Positions 10,901 through 21,473 of a stretch of 64,000 nucleotides of DNA are shown here, one piece after another (position 1 is the first letter of the stretch; each line of letters starts with the position of its first letter). Source of the DNA: Ampullaceana balthica (taxonomy: Eukaryota; Mollusca; Gastropoda; Lymnaeidae). The stretch covers positions 372,001-436,000 of the forward strand of contig CALYLW010000167.1 in NCBI GenBank assembly GCA_944989445.1, read 5' to 3'. The position numbers and the translations under genes were made by a program. The notes beneath the pieces were generated by a model. The model was given only the letters and a program-made list of their open reading frames with translations, did not search any database and was not told the DNA's origin.

Positions 10901-13900
10901 AAGTATAATATGCCATGCCATTACAAAAATTTGACTATGACAAGTTTCATGGTCACTTTTTGTTTTTACACATTTAGGGCCACCTGTATTCCAGAAATAT
11001 CCTGCCAAAAATTTAGTTTTTATCAGTTATAAATTACAACACTGAAAATAAATTTTTAAAAAAAAATGGGGCGCCCTGAACAAAATAGTTTTAGTTTACA
11101 TTTCTGAGCCTGATCAATTGGAGAATAAAATAGCAGACAAGGCATGAGGAACTGGGCCAAACATGAGATACAAGATATAGGTCACTTATTTTAAAATGAA
11201 ACCAAGTAAAACTCCTTTTCACGCTGTGAATATTTTGGAGTTAAATAAGAAATGAAATTTATGTTTGTGACTTGTCTTAATTTGTTTTGATTAATCTTAA
11301 CCTCACTGATTACTTTTTGTTTAATCGCAGCATCACTGATAACTTTTTAAAATCTTTTATATTAACTCGTGGCGTCTGCTTGATTGTTTGTTTGATTGTT
11401 TGCCAAAAAAACTTTGGATCGATTTTTAACCCACTTCCCCGTATGCCAGCGATCTGCAATTTTGCAGGCGACGATAAAAATGATCAATCAAAATTTCACA
11501 TTGATCGAATGTACGGTAATTAAATTAATGAATTTTTAGATTATCTCTATGTAGCATGTAAATTTTTGTGATAGTGTCGCGGTGTGAATTATATTGAACA
11601 ACCTTTTTAATATTTTCCTGTCGAGCGGTGCAGGGCGTATTATATTGACCCTACTTTTTAAAAATATATTCCCGATCTGTAAATGTTTATGCTAGTCTGT
11701 CTGGCGGTGGTTTTATTATATTAAACATGTTTTACGAGACATATCTAAAATTTTGGATTTTTGAATTGTCGTGCCATGCGTATTATAATGAACATACTTT
11801 TAGTTATGTCTGGTATATAAAGGATTTTTAGTCAAAAACTTTGTTTTTTGACGTTTTTTTTTATTGTTTAATCTTAACATCACTGATAACTTGTAACATC
11901 ACTGAAATTTTTTGATTAATAGTAACATCATTGATAACATTTTGTTTAATCTTAACATCATTGATAACATTTTGTTTAATCTTAACATCACTGATAACTT
12001 TGTTTTTAACACAACTGTCACTTTTCATCTACTTGGTGTGAAAAATCTTTCACTCACCAAACACTGACCATAACACAGTGGTTAAATCTTACACTCACCA
12101 AACACTGACCATAACACAGTGGTTAAATCTTACACTCACCAAACACTGACCATAATACAGTGGTTAAATCTTACACTCACCAAACACTGACCATAACACA
12201 GTGGTTAAATCTTACACTCACCAAACACTGACCATAACACAGTGGTTAAATCTTACACTCACCAAACACTGACCATAACACAGTGGTTAAATCTTACACT
12301 CACCAAACACTGACCACAATACAGTGGTTAAATCTTACACTCACCAAACACTGAGCCAGCATGTTTAGGGGCAATGTCCTGTGGGTTGACCATAATACCG
12401 CTGTTGTGGAAACCACAGCAGGCCACAGCCAGGGCCATACACACCAAGCAAGCGGAATAACTGCTGGCATATGAGATGAGGAACAGAAAGAAAGATGTCC
12501 CACACAAGGCAACTGTCTGAAAGTCAGGTACAAACAGAATTTTAAACATATATCAGGAATATGTAACTGAATGAAAAGTGATAACTGTCACAATGTTATA
12601 AGATAAGATTCTCTTATTGATCAAAATAAATAAAACTGTCTAAATAATACATTCATTATTAGTATATAAAATATTTAAGATAGTTAAAAACCTGGTAAAG
12701 CAAACTACTTTCTTAGTGTAAAGTTTTAAAGCAATTCATTTCTAAATGTAAAAATGCGCAGAAATGAGCCATCCTTTGAGGTATGATTTACTGTAAAAAA
12801 CTTTTTAAAATGGTTGGACAAATGTTTACTTTACCTCCATTAATTTCCTTACATATGTTACTGAATAACCTTGATAAGGGAAGAAAATAATATTTTTTCA
12901 TTTTAATATGAAAAATTGAATGTTAATTATTCCAAAGAATTTGTTTAAAAAGTAGAAAGAATTACTTTAGATGTAGTAAAATTGACACCAGTTAAATCTT
13001 TATATCTACATTTTGAAAGAAGTATTTGTTGATTAATGGTCATCACCATTTTTAATTAATAAGTAAATATTTGAAATGAAAGCCAAGTGCCTTATAAAAA
13101 TATTCAGTAATATCAATAACAGTTTAAGCATCACAATTTAAAAATTCACAAATTGTTTCCAGGACAAAATTTTCCAGAATAAGACTAATGGAAAATCTTC
13201 ATATTTTTTTGAAGAACTTTGAACATGAATTGTCTACCTTTAGTTATCATTTTGTCTGCTATCCAACCACTGCCTATAGAACTTGGAATGGTGACAACCC
13301 ATGGCACAACATTGAACACCCAACCCTGTGCAATACACATCAACATTCAACACGTGCTCTTCCCATTAGGACAACATTGGGTAATTTAAAAAGTATGATC
13401 AATTATTATGATTTAAAATAAATTTAAATTGTGCAGATCATTATCAAAATTATTTTTTTAAAGAAAATCAATTAATGAAGGACATGTTGATGAAAAACTT
13501 TTTTACTACGACAAGTTACAAATATTCTGTTACATCAAAAATAATGAAACTGTTTTAAAGTTAACTGGGGTAATACTTACCTTTGCCGTTGGGAAATTTT
13601 CATGAAAGTACGTAGGCATCCAAGACAACAAAATAAAGAAGGCATTGTTCTCACAGAAGTGACCTATTAGGATGGACCTAAGAACAAGACACAAAACAAG
13701 GGACGTTAAGGCTAATTTACATATAGTTACGCAATTATACAAGATCCTATAATATAATATTTTATTTTATGTTCTCTTTGGGTATGAGTGAAAAGTAAAT
13801 GTAGATATGTGACATGGAAAGTTTAGGAAAAATTGTTTAAAATCACTATACCCCTTAGCTTTAACCAAAGCCGTCTTTAGTAAATCAGTGAAACAGAAAA

Positions 13901-16900
13901 AAATAAAAGAATTGAAAGAGACACTTCACTCTCTTGTATATTTATATATTAACTTTAAAATAAAAAATAACAGTAAAACTTTGGTGTACATGTATTATAA
14001 ATGGGGCCGTACATGTATCATGTTGACCTCCCATTCCCTTCTTGTAAATAAAATTAAAGCCTTAATTGAGAAGCCAACACAAGCATATTGATTTTTCATG
14101 TAAAACATAAGCATATGTAAAAGTATCTAGGAAATGGATGCAGCTTGACCCTAGTTAGGTAAACATACTTACCAAAATGCAGGCTTGGTAAATAGATGGA
14201 CCCATGGCACAGAGGCTCTGGAATCTTTGATCTTACTGCTGTCCAACAGCTGTGCTTCATTCAAAGAGACCAACATCAGTTTGTTGTGCTGCCTGTTGAT
14301 CAGACCGTAGCGCATGACCAGCATCCACAACAAGCCACATAGGCCTGTAAGTAATGGTAACAGCCAGTTTTAAAACTTGTCAAACAAGAAAGCATAAAAG
14401 GTCAAAGTAACTTTAGAATAAAATCAAATAGCAATTACAAATAATTTACAGTGTATAGTAATCTAAATATTTACTTTTTTTAAAAAAAATGGAAAGTTGT
14501 AGTAAAACTCAGACATGACTACCATACTAAAATGAAACAGCAAAGAGCTATGCTTCAATATTAATATGAAAGTTTACTAATTTTTTAACTTTAAATGTAG
14601 TAAGACTCAGACATTAACTTTCGTACTAAAATGAAATAACAATGAGAAATGACCTATACTATAATGTTAATATGAAAGTTTACTCTTTCTTTTAGTCTGG
14701 ATGTAGTAAGACTCAGACATAATACCATACAATAATCAAAAAGTATTTACCAATGATGTAAAAGGGAATGGACCAACCAAAATAATCCAAAAGCACAGAC
14801 CCCATGCTGCCAGTTAAAAGTGTTCTAAAAATTATGGTAATAAAATAAATGTCATCTATTAAAGTTGCAAAAAGTTTTTTTTAAATGATGTAATAAAAAT
14901 GAAATTTTCTATTTAAGTTGCACACAGATTGTACAAATACTGAGCACCACATGGTGACTGGCTTAAATTTAGCCAATACCACCCCACACACTTCCCCTAC
15001 TGAGCACCACATGGTGACTGGCTTAAATTTAGCCAATACCATCCCCCACACTTCCCCAGCACACATCTCAAGTCAAGTTTTTTATTTACATTCTTAATTA
15101 ACCATTTAATTTCAAATACATACAACTTCCAGTGTTCCCTCTAAGTTTCGCTCGTTCATGCGCAAAAACAATAACTTGTGTGCATACAATTTTACACCCC
15201 AAAAACACAACTTTATTATCCTTATCGAAACTTGCTGTGTGCTAACTCTAAACTGCTATTTAAACAGTATTTGGCAGGCTGCTGCATGGCTGCACAGCTT
15301 AGAGGGAACATTGCATACAACATACGATGCTGATTAAAAAATTCATGAATGATTTCCTCTTGGCTTTGGACATAATTTAACTTGACAATATTCTTCAAAA
15401 TGGATAAATTAAAACTTATATATGAATATAGCATTTTTAAATTTAATTTTTGATCAAATTATTAGTTTTGATTACACCAGTCATTTGAAATGCACACAAC
15501 TTTAAAAATTCAAAATTCCTTTTAACATGTGAGAAAAGATTTTCTTCAAAATTTTTTGCTCTTTTAGCAAGCATACATTAAAATTTATTATTGGTCATTA
15601 TTTAACTAGCCATACACTGCCACTCATCAAAAAGTTGCTTCTTGTAAATAAAATATTTATCCTGTGTTTTTGTTATTGTTTATTATTATGTCTTACACAC
15701 TTCAAGTGGTGTGGTGAATCATTGATACGTTTAAGCTTTCAATCTGGATCTGAACTATAAAGTCAATTTAAAATTAATTATAAATTTTAATTTTATTAAA
15801 CTTGGAAACAAAAATGTGTATAGAATTTTTTTATATATATATTCTTTTCAGACTGACAAGATTGACGGCTAAATTCAATTTCAAAATGGCAATTGCTTTT
15901 TAGAAGTTCACATAAAGTAGGTATAAAAAGGGAACTGTTACCCAAAGTGAGAGCCTGATGCAACAACGCTGTATAAAAAGGATCGCTGATGCTCCAAGAC
16001 TTTCCGAGATATAATGCTGGTCATTCCAGGGAAGTGAAATCCTATTGGAAAAGGTGAAAACAAGATAGCACATGTAAATGGAAGACAAGTTTAAAATTCT
16101 ATCCCATTTACTAAACTTTGCAAAGGAAAAAAAATAAATAAATAAATAAAAAGCCCAAGAAAAAGATTGACATATTATCATCTGAGTTTAGTTTAAGATC
16201 ATTATTAGGGGTAAGTAATTGGGTTCATTTAAAGAAAGAAATTAAAATCAAAGCCATGTTGTTGACTTATTTTACAATACAAAGCAGCAGCTATGATAGC
16301 CATATAAACCAATTTATGATAAAATACTTCTTTAAAAACTTTAAGAAGACTCATACCTTGAGCTATGCCCAAAAAAACACGAGATAAAACAACTATATGA
16401 AGGGAGGTGTGTTTGTCAGTGGACAGGTAAGCCAGCTGAGGAGTCCAAAATGTGATTATTGACCACATGCAGGCCGCTATAGGAAGAACCACTTCTCCAC
16501 CAATTCTGTCACTTAAATAGCCTCCCAAAAACTGGGTCATGGTGTAGCCCCAGAAGAAAGCTGACAAAACAGTTCCCTAGAAAATGTAAGATAATCTCAA
16601 TAACAAAATGTCATGCACTATTCAAATAAATGTATTAAATATAGAAGAAAATAAAAAAAGTAAAATAAATAATAACATCGAAAACTTCATAAGAGTAGGT
16701 GAAAAAAAATGCTGTACATTTTATCACAGAGTGGAATATTATGCAAAAATTATTTTTTGATGAGATACAAAATGCAGAAACAAAATATTTAAATACTCCA
16801 GAAACAAGAAGTATTTTTTACAGATTCTGTTTTGTCCCATCCCATTTCTTGTGCCAAGGAAACCACACAGAGAGGCATCAGGGTTCTGGAAGCATACAGC

Positions 16901-18948
16901 ATGGAGGTTCCAACCAGAAGACCAATGACCCATCGAGATCTCTCGCTGCTGTAGAAGTAGAACAAATCTAAAAATGTATTTCCTGCCATACCAAAAATTC
17001 ATCAAATATAAAACTACACTGAGTAGTCCGAAGCCTCAGTGAAAAGGTGGGCGTGAGGCTAGCTACCTCTTCCTAGGATATTGAACAGTCTTCTCAAAGC
17101 CTTTGAGTCAATGTAGCAATGGAAAAAAAAAGATATTTAAGAAATATCGAAAGACAGTAAAAGTCAAATCCATTTATCTCAACCTCGATTAACTCGCCAA
17201 CCCTATAGTCTATCATTGACATTTTTAAAAGGGAAACGCCATAATGCTATTTAGTTGTGTCAGTTCTTTTATGTTCCCAAACCCTAATAATTTGAGCATA
17301 CAAGAGGGCCCAATTAATTTTCTCTATCCCCATGACCAACTGTAAAATTGAAAAATACTGTTTTGTCATAAAATTGTGATATTTTTGCATAAGTTAAATG
17401 TGGTACTGTCATTGACCCCTACGAGGACCTACTCACATCAATTAAGAAGAGGAAATTACGATGGTACGGACACGTGACAAGAACTGGAGGTCTCGCAAAA
17501 ACCATATTACAAGGCACAGTCCAGGGAGGAAGGAAAAGGGGCAGACAAAAGAAGAGATGGGAGGACGATATCAAAGAGTTGACCGGCCTGTCATTCAGCG
17601 ACTCTCAAAGGGCAGTACAGGACCGTGACAAATGGCGTGTGTTAGTGAGCAGTTCACGATGGTGCCCCAACGACCCAACAACGGGTTAAGAGATAGTTCA
17701 AGTTCAAATGTGGTAGACATTTTGACTTACATTCCTGTCCTAAATTTTGAATTTCAAGTTGATCCTAAGGGTAACACTTAGTTAACTTTTAAAAAGGAAA
17801 TCAAAATGATTATTTTTATATTAACATAGTATCGCATCATAAAAATATTTATATGTGCTAAAACAATACCAGCTATATGTGCTCAAACGTAAACAGATCT
17901 ATGTTTTACATTTTCATTCAGCTAGGATATATGTTGAAGTTTGTTCGTTGTCATTTGGCTAGGTTGGTTTGCAGTTGTAGCAATAATAAATGTCAATTTT
18001 ATTGTATAATTGATTGTATTATTTTATTGTATTAATTGATTGTATTATTTTATTGTATAATTGATTGTATTTTGTTAAGTATAACTGATAAGTATCAGTA
18101 AGTGCAGTAAGTCAGAAAGTGGGCTGATAAAGGTCAGACAGTATTAGATAGTTGACTTGACTGGCACAAAGTGGGCTGATAAAGGTCGGACAGTATTAGA
18201 TAGTTGGCTTGACTGGCACAAAGTGGACTGATAAAGGTCGAACAGTATTAGATAGTTGGCTTGACTGGCACAAAGTGGGCTGATAAAGGTCGGACAGTAT
18301 TAGATAGTTGGCTTGACTGGCACAAAGTGGGCTGATAAAGGTCGGACAGTATTAGATAGTTGGCTTGACTGGCACAAAGTGGGCTGATAAAGGTCGGACA
18401 GTATTAGATAGTTGGCTTGACTGGTGATATGTTACCAGAACAGTGGACTGCGGTTCTACCCTGATCAAAAGTAAGAGTGGCCGTTGCACCTGTTTTTTTT
18501 TAACTGGCATAAAGACGCATAGCTGACCATGAGGCTGGATGAGATTTAAACATTTTGGATTGTTGTTAGCAGTTATCTGTATTTACAACATATTGTTGTT
18601 GATTGTCAACATTATTGTAACGAGGAAATACTTCATTACATAATGTATGTTTAATAATTGTTACTGTGTCGGATGACAGGAGATTTGTTAACTTTATTTT
18701 TCGTGTGAGAACAAGACTAAGATAAAACATTTTTAAATTATAATAGAATCATAAAATTTGGGGACCCGTAACAGCACAGATGTGTTTTAACAAGAATTTT
18801 TAATTTAACTTTTGTTGAAAAAGGACAAAAATACTTACTTTGTCCAAAATTTTCCATCTATATTCAAAACTGGTTTGACCTTTTTCATAGAAATGTCCAC
18901 TTTGCATTCTTTGAAGTAGTTATCATCGGTGGTACCAAGATGTGCCAT
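7917..18948 (-). CDS. SLC17A9: SLC17A9/VNUT-like vesicular nucleotide transporter
   Basis: Twelve coding exons on -: 18948-18839, 16948-16822, 16576-16357, 16041-15942, 14824-14751, 14344-14173, 13677-13581, 13325-13238, 12869-12835, 12516-12345, 10786-10757, 8056-7917. Their sum is 1365 nt (454 aa plus stop), with every junction GT-AG and in phase; vertebrate SLC17A9 is about 436 aa. The family is a 12-helix major-facilitator anion transporter that loads ATP and other nucleotides into secretory vesicles, driven by membrane potential. Matches run the whole length: YASRTLMPLC in TM1, FFWGYTMTQFLGGYLSDRIG at the MFS signature loop, SRVFLGIAQG in TM4, FFILLSWMPTYF in TM7, GWVFNVVPWVV, and FHNSGIMVNPQDIAPKHAG. 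Exons of 30 and 35 nt are unusually small. The start has a good context (GCTATGG); the exon has an acceptor at 18960-18959, so a 5' UTR exon probably lies further upstream. A sialin-type SLC17 is less likely given the IQDLAP-like motif. Confidence 0.93.
8283..8420 (+). pseudogene. 45-aa fragment resembling N-terminus of a mobile SAP/YqaJ-type protein
   Basis: An ATG-initiated frame begins MASNSVFNSVIVLSENDVPG and stops after 45 codons at TAA 8418-8420. The opening resembles the N-terminus of proteins in aquatic invertebrates that place a similar ...DVPGA... motif before a SAP domain and YqaJ-like nuclease. The rest of such a protein is absent. It sits in the last transporter intron, antisense to it, at the edge of a three-copy repeat. 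The family assignment is from memory of the motif and is tentative. Confidence 0.3.
8405..10020. repeat. three copies of a ~400-bp repeat, two direct and one inverted
   Basis: Copies lie at about 8405-8865 (+), 8838-9230 (+) and 9585-10020 (-). Shared blocks include GATGAGTGTAAGCG, TAGTAATAAACTTACACTAAG, AATTATAATTACATCAT, ATGAGC(G)A and CTCGCAAGGAAC/GTTCCATTTCGCATAATA. The inverted copy lies inside the pogo-like element at 9400-10486. The unit has no coding potential. In an intron transcript copies 1 and 3 could pair. Confidence 0.75.
9400..10486 (+). mobile_element. pogo/Tigger-like non-autonomous element, copy A
   Basis: Begins CAGTCGAAACCGGTTAAGTC and ends GAGATAAGTGGGTTCGACTG, flanked by TA on both sides (9398-9399, 10487-10488), as for Tc1/mariner-pogo insertions. 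Outer blocks match copies at 41122, 46934, 53876 and 56883. The middle is replaced by an inverted copy of the ~400-bp repeat described at 8405. No transposase frame. It lies in the last intron of the transporter. Confidence 0.75.
10757..10786 (-). other. 30-nt microexon of the SLC17A9-like gene
   Basis: Acceptor TTGACCAG and donor GTTTGTG bracket 30 nt encoding IMNMAGAIP between split Gly codons. This aligns with the VANTAGALAG segment of vertebrate SLC17A9. It keeps phase 1 on both sides, so skipping it would remove exactly 10 residues without a frameshift. Confidence 0.85.
11280..12005 (+). repeat. ~32-bp degenerate minisatellite interrupted by a Helentron-like insert
   Basis: Units like GTTTAATCTTAACATCACTG plus ATAACTTTT flank both sides of a ~500-bp dispersed element (about 11355-11856). 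At least two units precede it and five or more follow. The element therefore entered an existing tandem array, or the array formed around it. Confidence 0.7.
11355..11856 (+). mobile_element. Helentron-associated (HINE-like) repeat, copy 1
   Basis: Starts at TCTTTTATATTAACTCGTGG and ends with AAAGGATTTTTAGTC followed by the hairpin CAAAAACTTTGTTTTTTG. It belongs to the family with better copies at 23563-24603 and 60312-60785. The inner blocks GTGTCGCGGTGTG, GCGTATTATAAT and GAACAACCTTT are shared. It lies in the intron between transporter exons 11 and 10. Confidence 0.65.
12050..12354 (-). repeat. 41-bp minisatellite that multiplies a splice donor
   Basis: Eight head-to-tail occurrences of the exon-10/intron junction. 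Read on the gene strand, each unit carries TCAGTGTTTGGTGAGTGTAA, i.e. the last exon bases plus the GTGAGTGT donor. The first occurrence (12354-12338) is the real end of exon 10. The other seven are intronic copies every 41 bp with one or two substitutions. The array is therefore seven extra near-consensus 5' splice sites immediately downstream of the true one. Confidence 0.9.
14941..15060 (+). repeat. 60-bp tandem duplication
   Basis: TGAGCACCACATGGTGACTG starts each of two adjacent 60-bp copies, differing at a few positions near the end. It lies in the intron between transporter exons 5 and 4. Confidence 0.9.
15127..15313. mobile_element. hAT-type MITE with 8-bp target duplication CATACAAC
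   Basis: The 187-bp element runs from TTCCAGTGTTCCCTCTAAG to CTTAGAGGGAACATTG and is flanked by CATACAAC at 15119-15126 and 15314-15321. The 8-bp duplication and the TGTTCCCTCTAAG terminal repeat fit the hAT superfamily. Related copies lie near 49322-49612. Confidence 0.85.
15484..15763 (+). repeat. dispersed ~275-bp repeat, copy 2
   Basis: Second copy of the sequence at 867-1141, same orientation, in an intron of the transporter. Confidence 0.75.
16945..16950 (-). promoter_or_regulatory. NAGNAG tandem splice acceptor before SLC17A9 exon 2
   Basis: The gene strand reads TTCTACAGCAG^CGAGAG. Both AGs are in phase with exon 1 (which ends on two bases of a codon), giving Asn-Ser-Glu or Asn-Glu. 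A one-residue length choice just before TM1 is possible. Confidence 0.6.
17155..17345 (-). mobile_element. old degraded pogo-like fragment
   Basis: The reverse-orientation end block (CAAATCCATTTATCTCAACC, AACTCGCCAACCCTA, AACCCTAATAATTTGAGC, AGAGGGCCC) matches the 3' end of the pogo-like family at 56883-57080, with many substitutions. No clear TA-flanked end remains. Confidence 0.5.
17415..17700 (+). pseudogene. 3' tail of a LINE (reverse transcriptase C-terminus)
   Basis: An open frame reads KKRKLRWYGHVTRTGGLAK, then ILQGTVQGGRKRGRQKKRW, then a terminal WRVL stretch with stop at about 17687. The W-x-GHV...GRKRGRQ...W pattern is the conserved C-terminal tail of many non-LTR retrotransposons. 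This is a 5'-truncated copy inserted just inside the degraded pogo-like fragment, upstream of transporter exon 2. Confidence 0.75.
17985..18070 (+). repeat. ~24-bp AT-rich tandem repeat
   Basis: Three to four units of TTTATTGTATAATTGATTGTA with small variants. Confidence 0.8.
18115..18428 (+). repeat. 52-bp minisatellite, six units
   Basis: Six units beginning GTGGGCTGATAAAGGTCGGA and ending TTGACTGGCACAAA. The last three are nearly identical and the first differs most, suggesting expansion from one side. It lies in intron 1 of the transporter. Confidence 0.9.
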
Positions 18949-18961
18949 AGCATTTGTGCTG

Positions 18962-20771
18962 CAATTATACAGAGAAGTGGAAAAATAATGGAAACATCTA
19001 TAGAGTTAGTTTAATGGGTCATCCAAGTAATAGAAATTTGAAAATTTAATTTTTTTAAAATGTAAAAATCTATACATTTTATCAATTTAAAAAAAATAAA
19101 TACAATTTATACAACCCCCTTAAGTAAATAATTTATTCCTAAATAAATTATCTCTTTTGCAAATACACTCATTTTACTTTACATAATTTTTTGCATTTCT
19201 TCACCATTTATTTTGTTAATCTCTGGTTTCAAATTGTCATAACCTAATGTACAGAATGATTTTTCATTATTTGCTGTCCTTTTTGTACCAGTACCTGAAT
19301 GTTATGTAAGCTTAGTACATGAAATTTAAAAGCTTCAAAATCATTATTGTTATATCTATAGTTCAGTTATTTCTTTTTTGTTTTATAATGGTGCTAAAAG
19401 TCGTAGCAGTGAGCTCCCTCTAAACTACACATGTTTATTGATTTCTGATAGGAGGGCAACTCAATTTATGATCTGAAAACTGACCAGCCGTTGAGGACAT
19501 GTAATGATTTTGTTTTTAAATTTGGTTTAATAATTTAATTCATTTTAAAAAATGAATTAAGTGTGGATTAAAGGGACTACAAATATATTTCACTAAAATC
19601 AAACTGTGACTTAATTTACAACGATTATATTTGATTTTGAAACAATTATTTTGCATAGTTTTGTGACCTACATTTGAGGCTGCCTAACCTTTTATGATGA
19701 TGAGATTTGAAATGCCCAAAAAATGGCTCTGAACGAGTTACAGAACAGCACACAGGAGAGAATCAGGGTGACACTGACAGTCCTGAAAATTTAAGTGAAA
19801 ATTCAATGATGAAAGTATTGAAAGTCAAAGAATTAAAGTATTGTAAATGAAATAATAATAAAATTTTATTTAATGAAAATATTTAAATTATTTAGTTTAG
19901 ATTTATAAATGTGTGGCCTGATATAATCTTTAGCCAAGTAACCAGAGGCATTTATTGAGACCTAAGTGGTGAAAGAGGTGAATGAATTTGAATGGATGAT
20001 TATCTTCCAAATGATACAACGAATACAATAATGCTACTTATACTACTGGTAGTCCATTTAGATTGGTTCTTACATTTCTGGCTCACCTCGCAATTTAAAT
20101 GGTGTCTTCAATGTATTTTTTATTTTGCTCTATCATTGTCAAGAAATATATTATGTTTCTAAGCACCTCTATATATGCTTAAAATTTAAAAAAGGTGAAT
20201 TTGAAATAGCCCAGAAGGTATAAGATACCAGAGATGTTATGTGGAAATGCAGTAAGAAACAGTCAAAGGATTCAGGAAACCATGTGAGGAGAAATGGAAT
20301 AAAAAATGGTTGGCCTTCTGGGAAATGGGGAGAGGGAAGTTTTATTCTAAAAATGTTTTTTGGGGTGGGTATGGGTAAGGTTGGTTTTTTTTAAAGGGAA
20401 AGGTGTGAAGGGTTTCTGTGAGAAATTGTGATATTTGGCAGATGAGATGAAAAAATCAAGACAAAAAAAATTTTGCTAATTGCCATTTTCATTTTTTATG
20501 CCATGCGTGAAAATGAATGCATGGGCCCAAAAGTCCTGGCCCAACAGTCCTTTATCTTCTTTTATTTCTATAGGCAATGGACCCACGATCAATGCTCTAA
20601 TTCTAATCATAGCTCCTATGCCTATGGCAATGGCCTATGAATATTGATGTTTTGTCAATACATCTGGGAAGAGGATACCTTGACGTTAAACTTGTAGTTT
20701 AAGGGCTGCTCATCTGGGCATTAGTAAATGGAGGTTTGGAACATGAGGCAATAATGTGAATGTATAATATT
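18962..20771. other. upstream region of the transporter, no firm exon
   Basis: The promoter and any 5' UTR exon of the SLC17A9-like gene should lie here but neither could be fixed. A weak exon-like stretch is at about 19784-19740 on -: a TTTTCAG acceptor, then a hydrophobic frame TVSVTLILSCVLFCNSF. It has no good donor and no match. Confidence 0.35.
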
Positions 20772-21399
20772 CAGGGGCGGATTAAAACTGCACGGGGCCC
20801 CTGGCTGCAATTCAAACTGGGGCCCTATCCAGCCAGCGTCTCTTTAAATAAAATGATTGCTAGGAGCTAATATAAGTCTGTTACTTGTTGTTAAATAGTC
20901 CATTGGTTCCTTGCTCATAATTTGTCTGTACTACGGGATTGGATTCATAACAAAACTGAACACGAAGAAAAAACTGCTTAGTGTTTGTCGGTATTCTAAA
21001 ATTGAGTGTAAAAAGATAATGTTTTTAAAAAAAAGACAAATGAAAAATATATAAATTCCACCGCAAGGAATAGAACCGGGCACAGCTTGCGCTACAGGTC
21101 AACACGCTGCCTCAAGACCAGCAGACCCTGTCAAATTGGATAATTTAAAAAATATAAATAGTATTTATTAATATTTTCTCATATTGAGCGTATCAAATTA
21201 AGTTGTTTGATTACTAAGGCTATCGGGTCCGAATAACGATAAGATTAATAGATAAGATTTTATTAATTTATTTAATTTATGATATTTTTATGGATTCATG
21301 CAAACATTTGTCCACCTTTATTATACAATTAAAATATACTAAATTTGGGGGCCCCTGGCTTTAGCCTGTTCAGCACCCCCCCCCCTTAATCTGCCATAG
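20772..21399 (+). mobile_element. hAT-type non-autonomous element, TSD ATAATATT
   Basis: Begins CAGGGGCGGATTAAAACTG and ends CCTTAATCTGCCATAG, flanked by perfect 8-bp copies of ATAATATT (20764-20771 and 21400-21407). Both inner edges carry a GGGGCCCCTGGC-like block. A reverse-oriented partial relative is at 38412-38538. A tRNA-like segment is embedded at 21055-21125. Confidence 0.8.
21055..21125 (-). other. tRNA-like (SINE head) segment
   Basis: On the minus strand GCTGGTCTTGAGGCAGCG resembles a polymerase III A-box and CGGTTCTATTCC a B-box, at tRNA-like spacing. The arms do not form a full cloverleaf by eye. It is probably a tRNA-derived SINE fragment inside the hAT element. Confidence 0.35.
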
Positions 21400-21473
21400 A
21401 TAATATTATATAGTATATAGTATTATTATTATAATACATGTATACAAATGTGTCAAATGTTGTGGTCTCAAGT

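Noticed and set aside
12050..12354. CRISPR-like array
   Set aside because: The 41-bp units are contiguous and derive from a splice junction; no spacers.
19740..19784. Additional transporter exon on -
   Set aside because: An acceptor-like TTTTCAG and a hydrophobic frame exist, but there is no good donor, no match to SLC17A9, and exon 18839-18958 already supplies the start codon.
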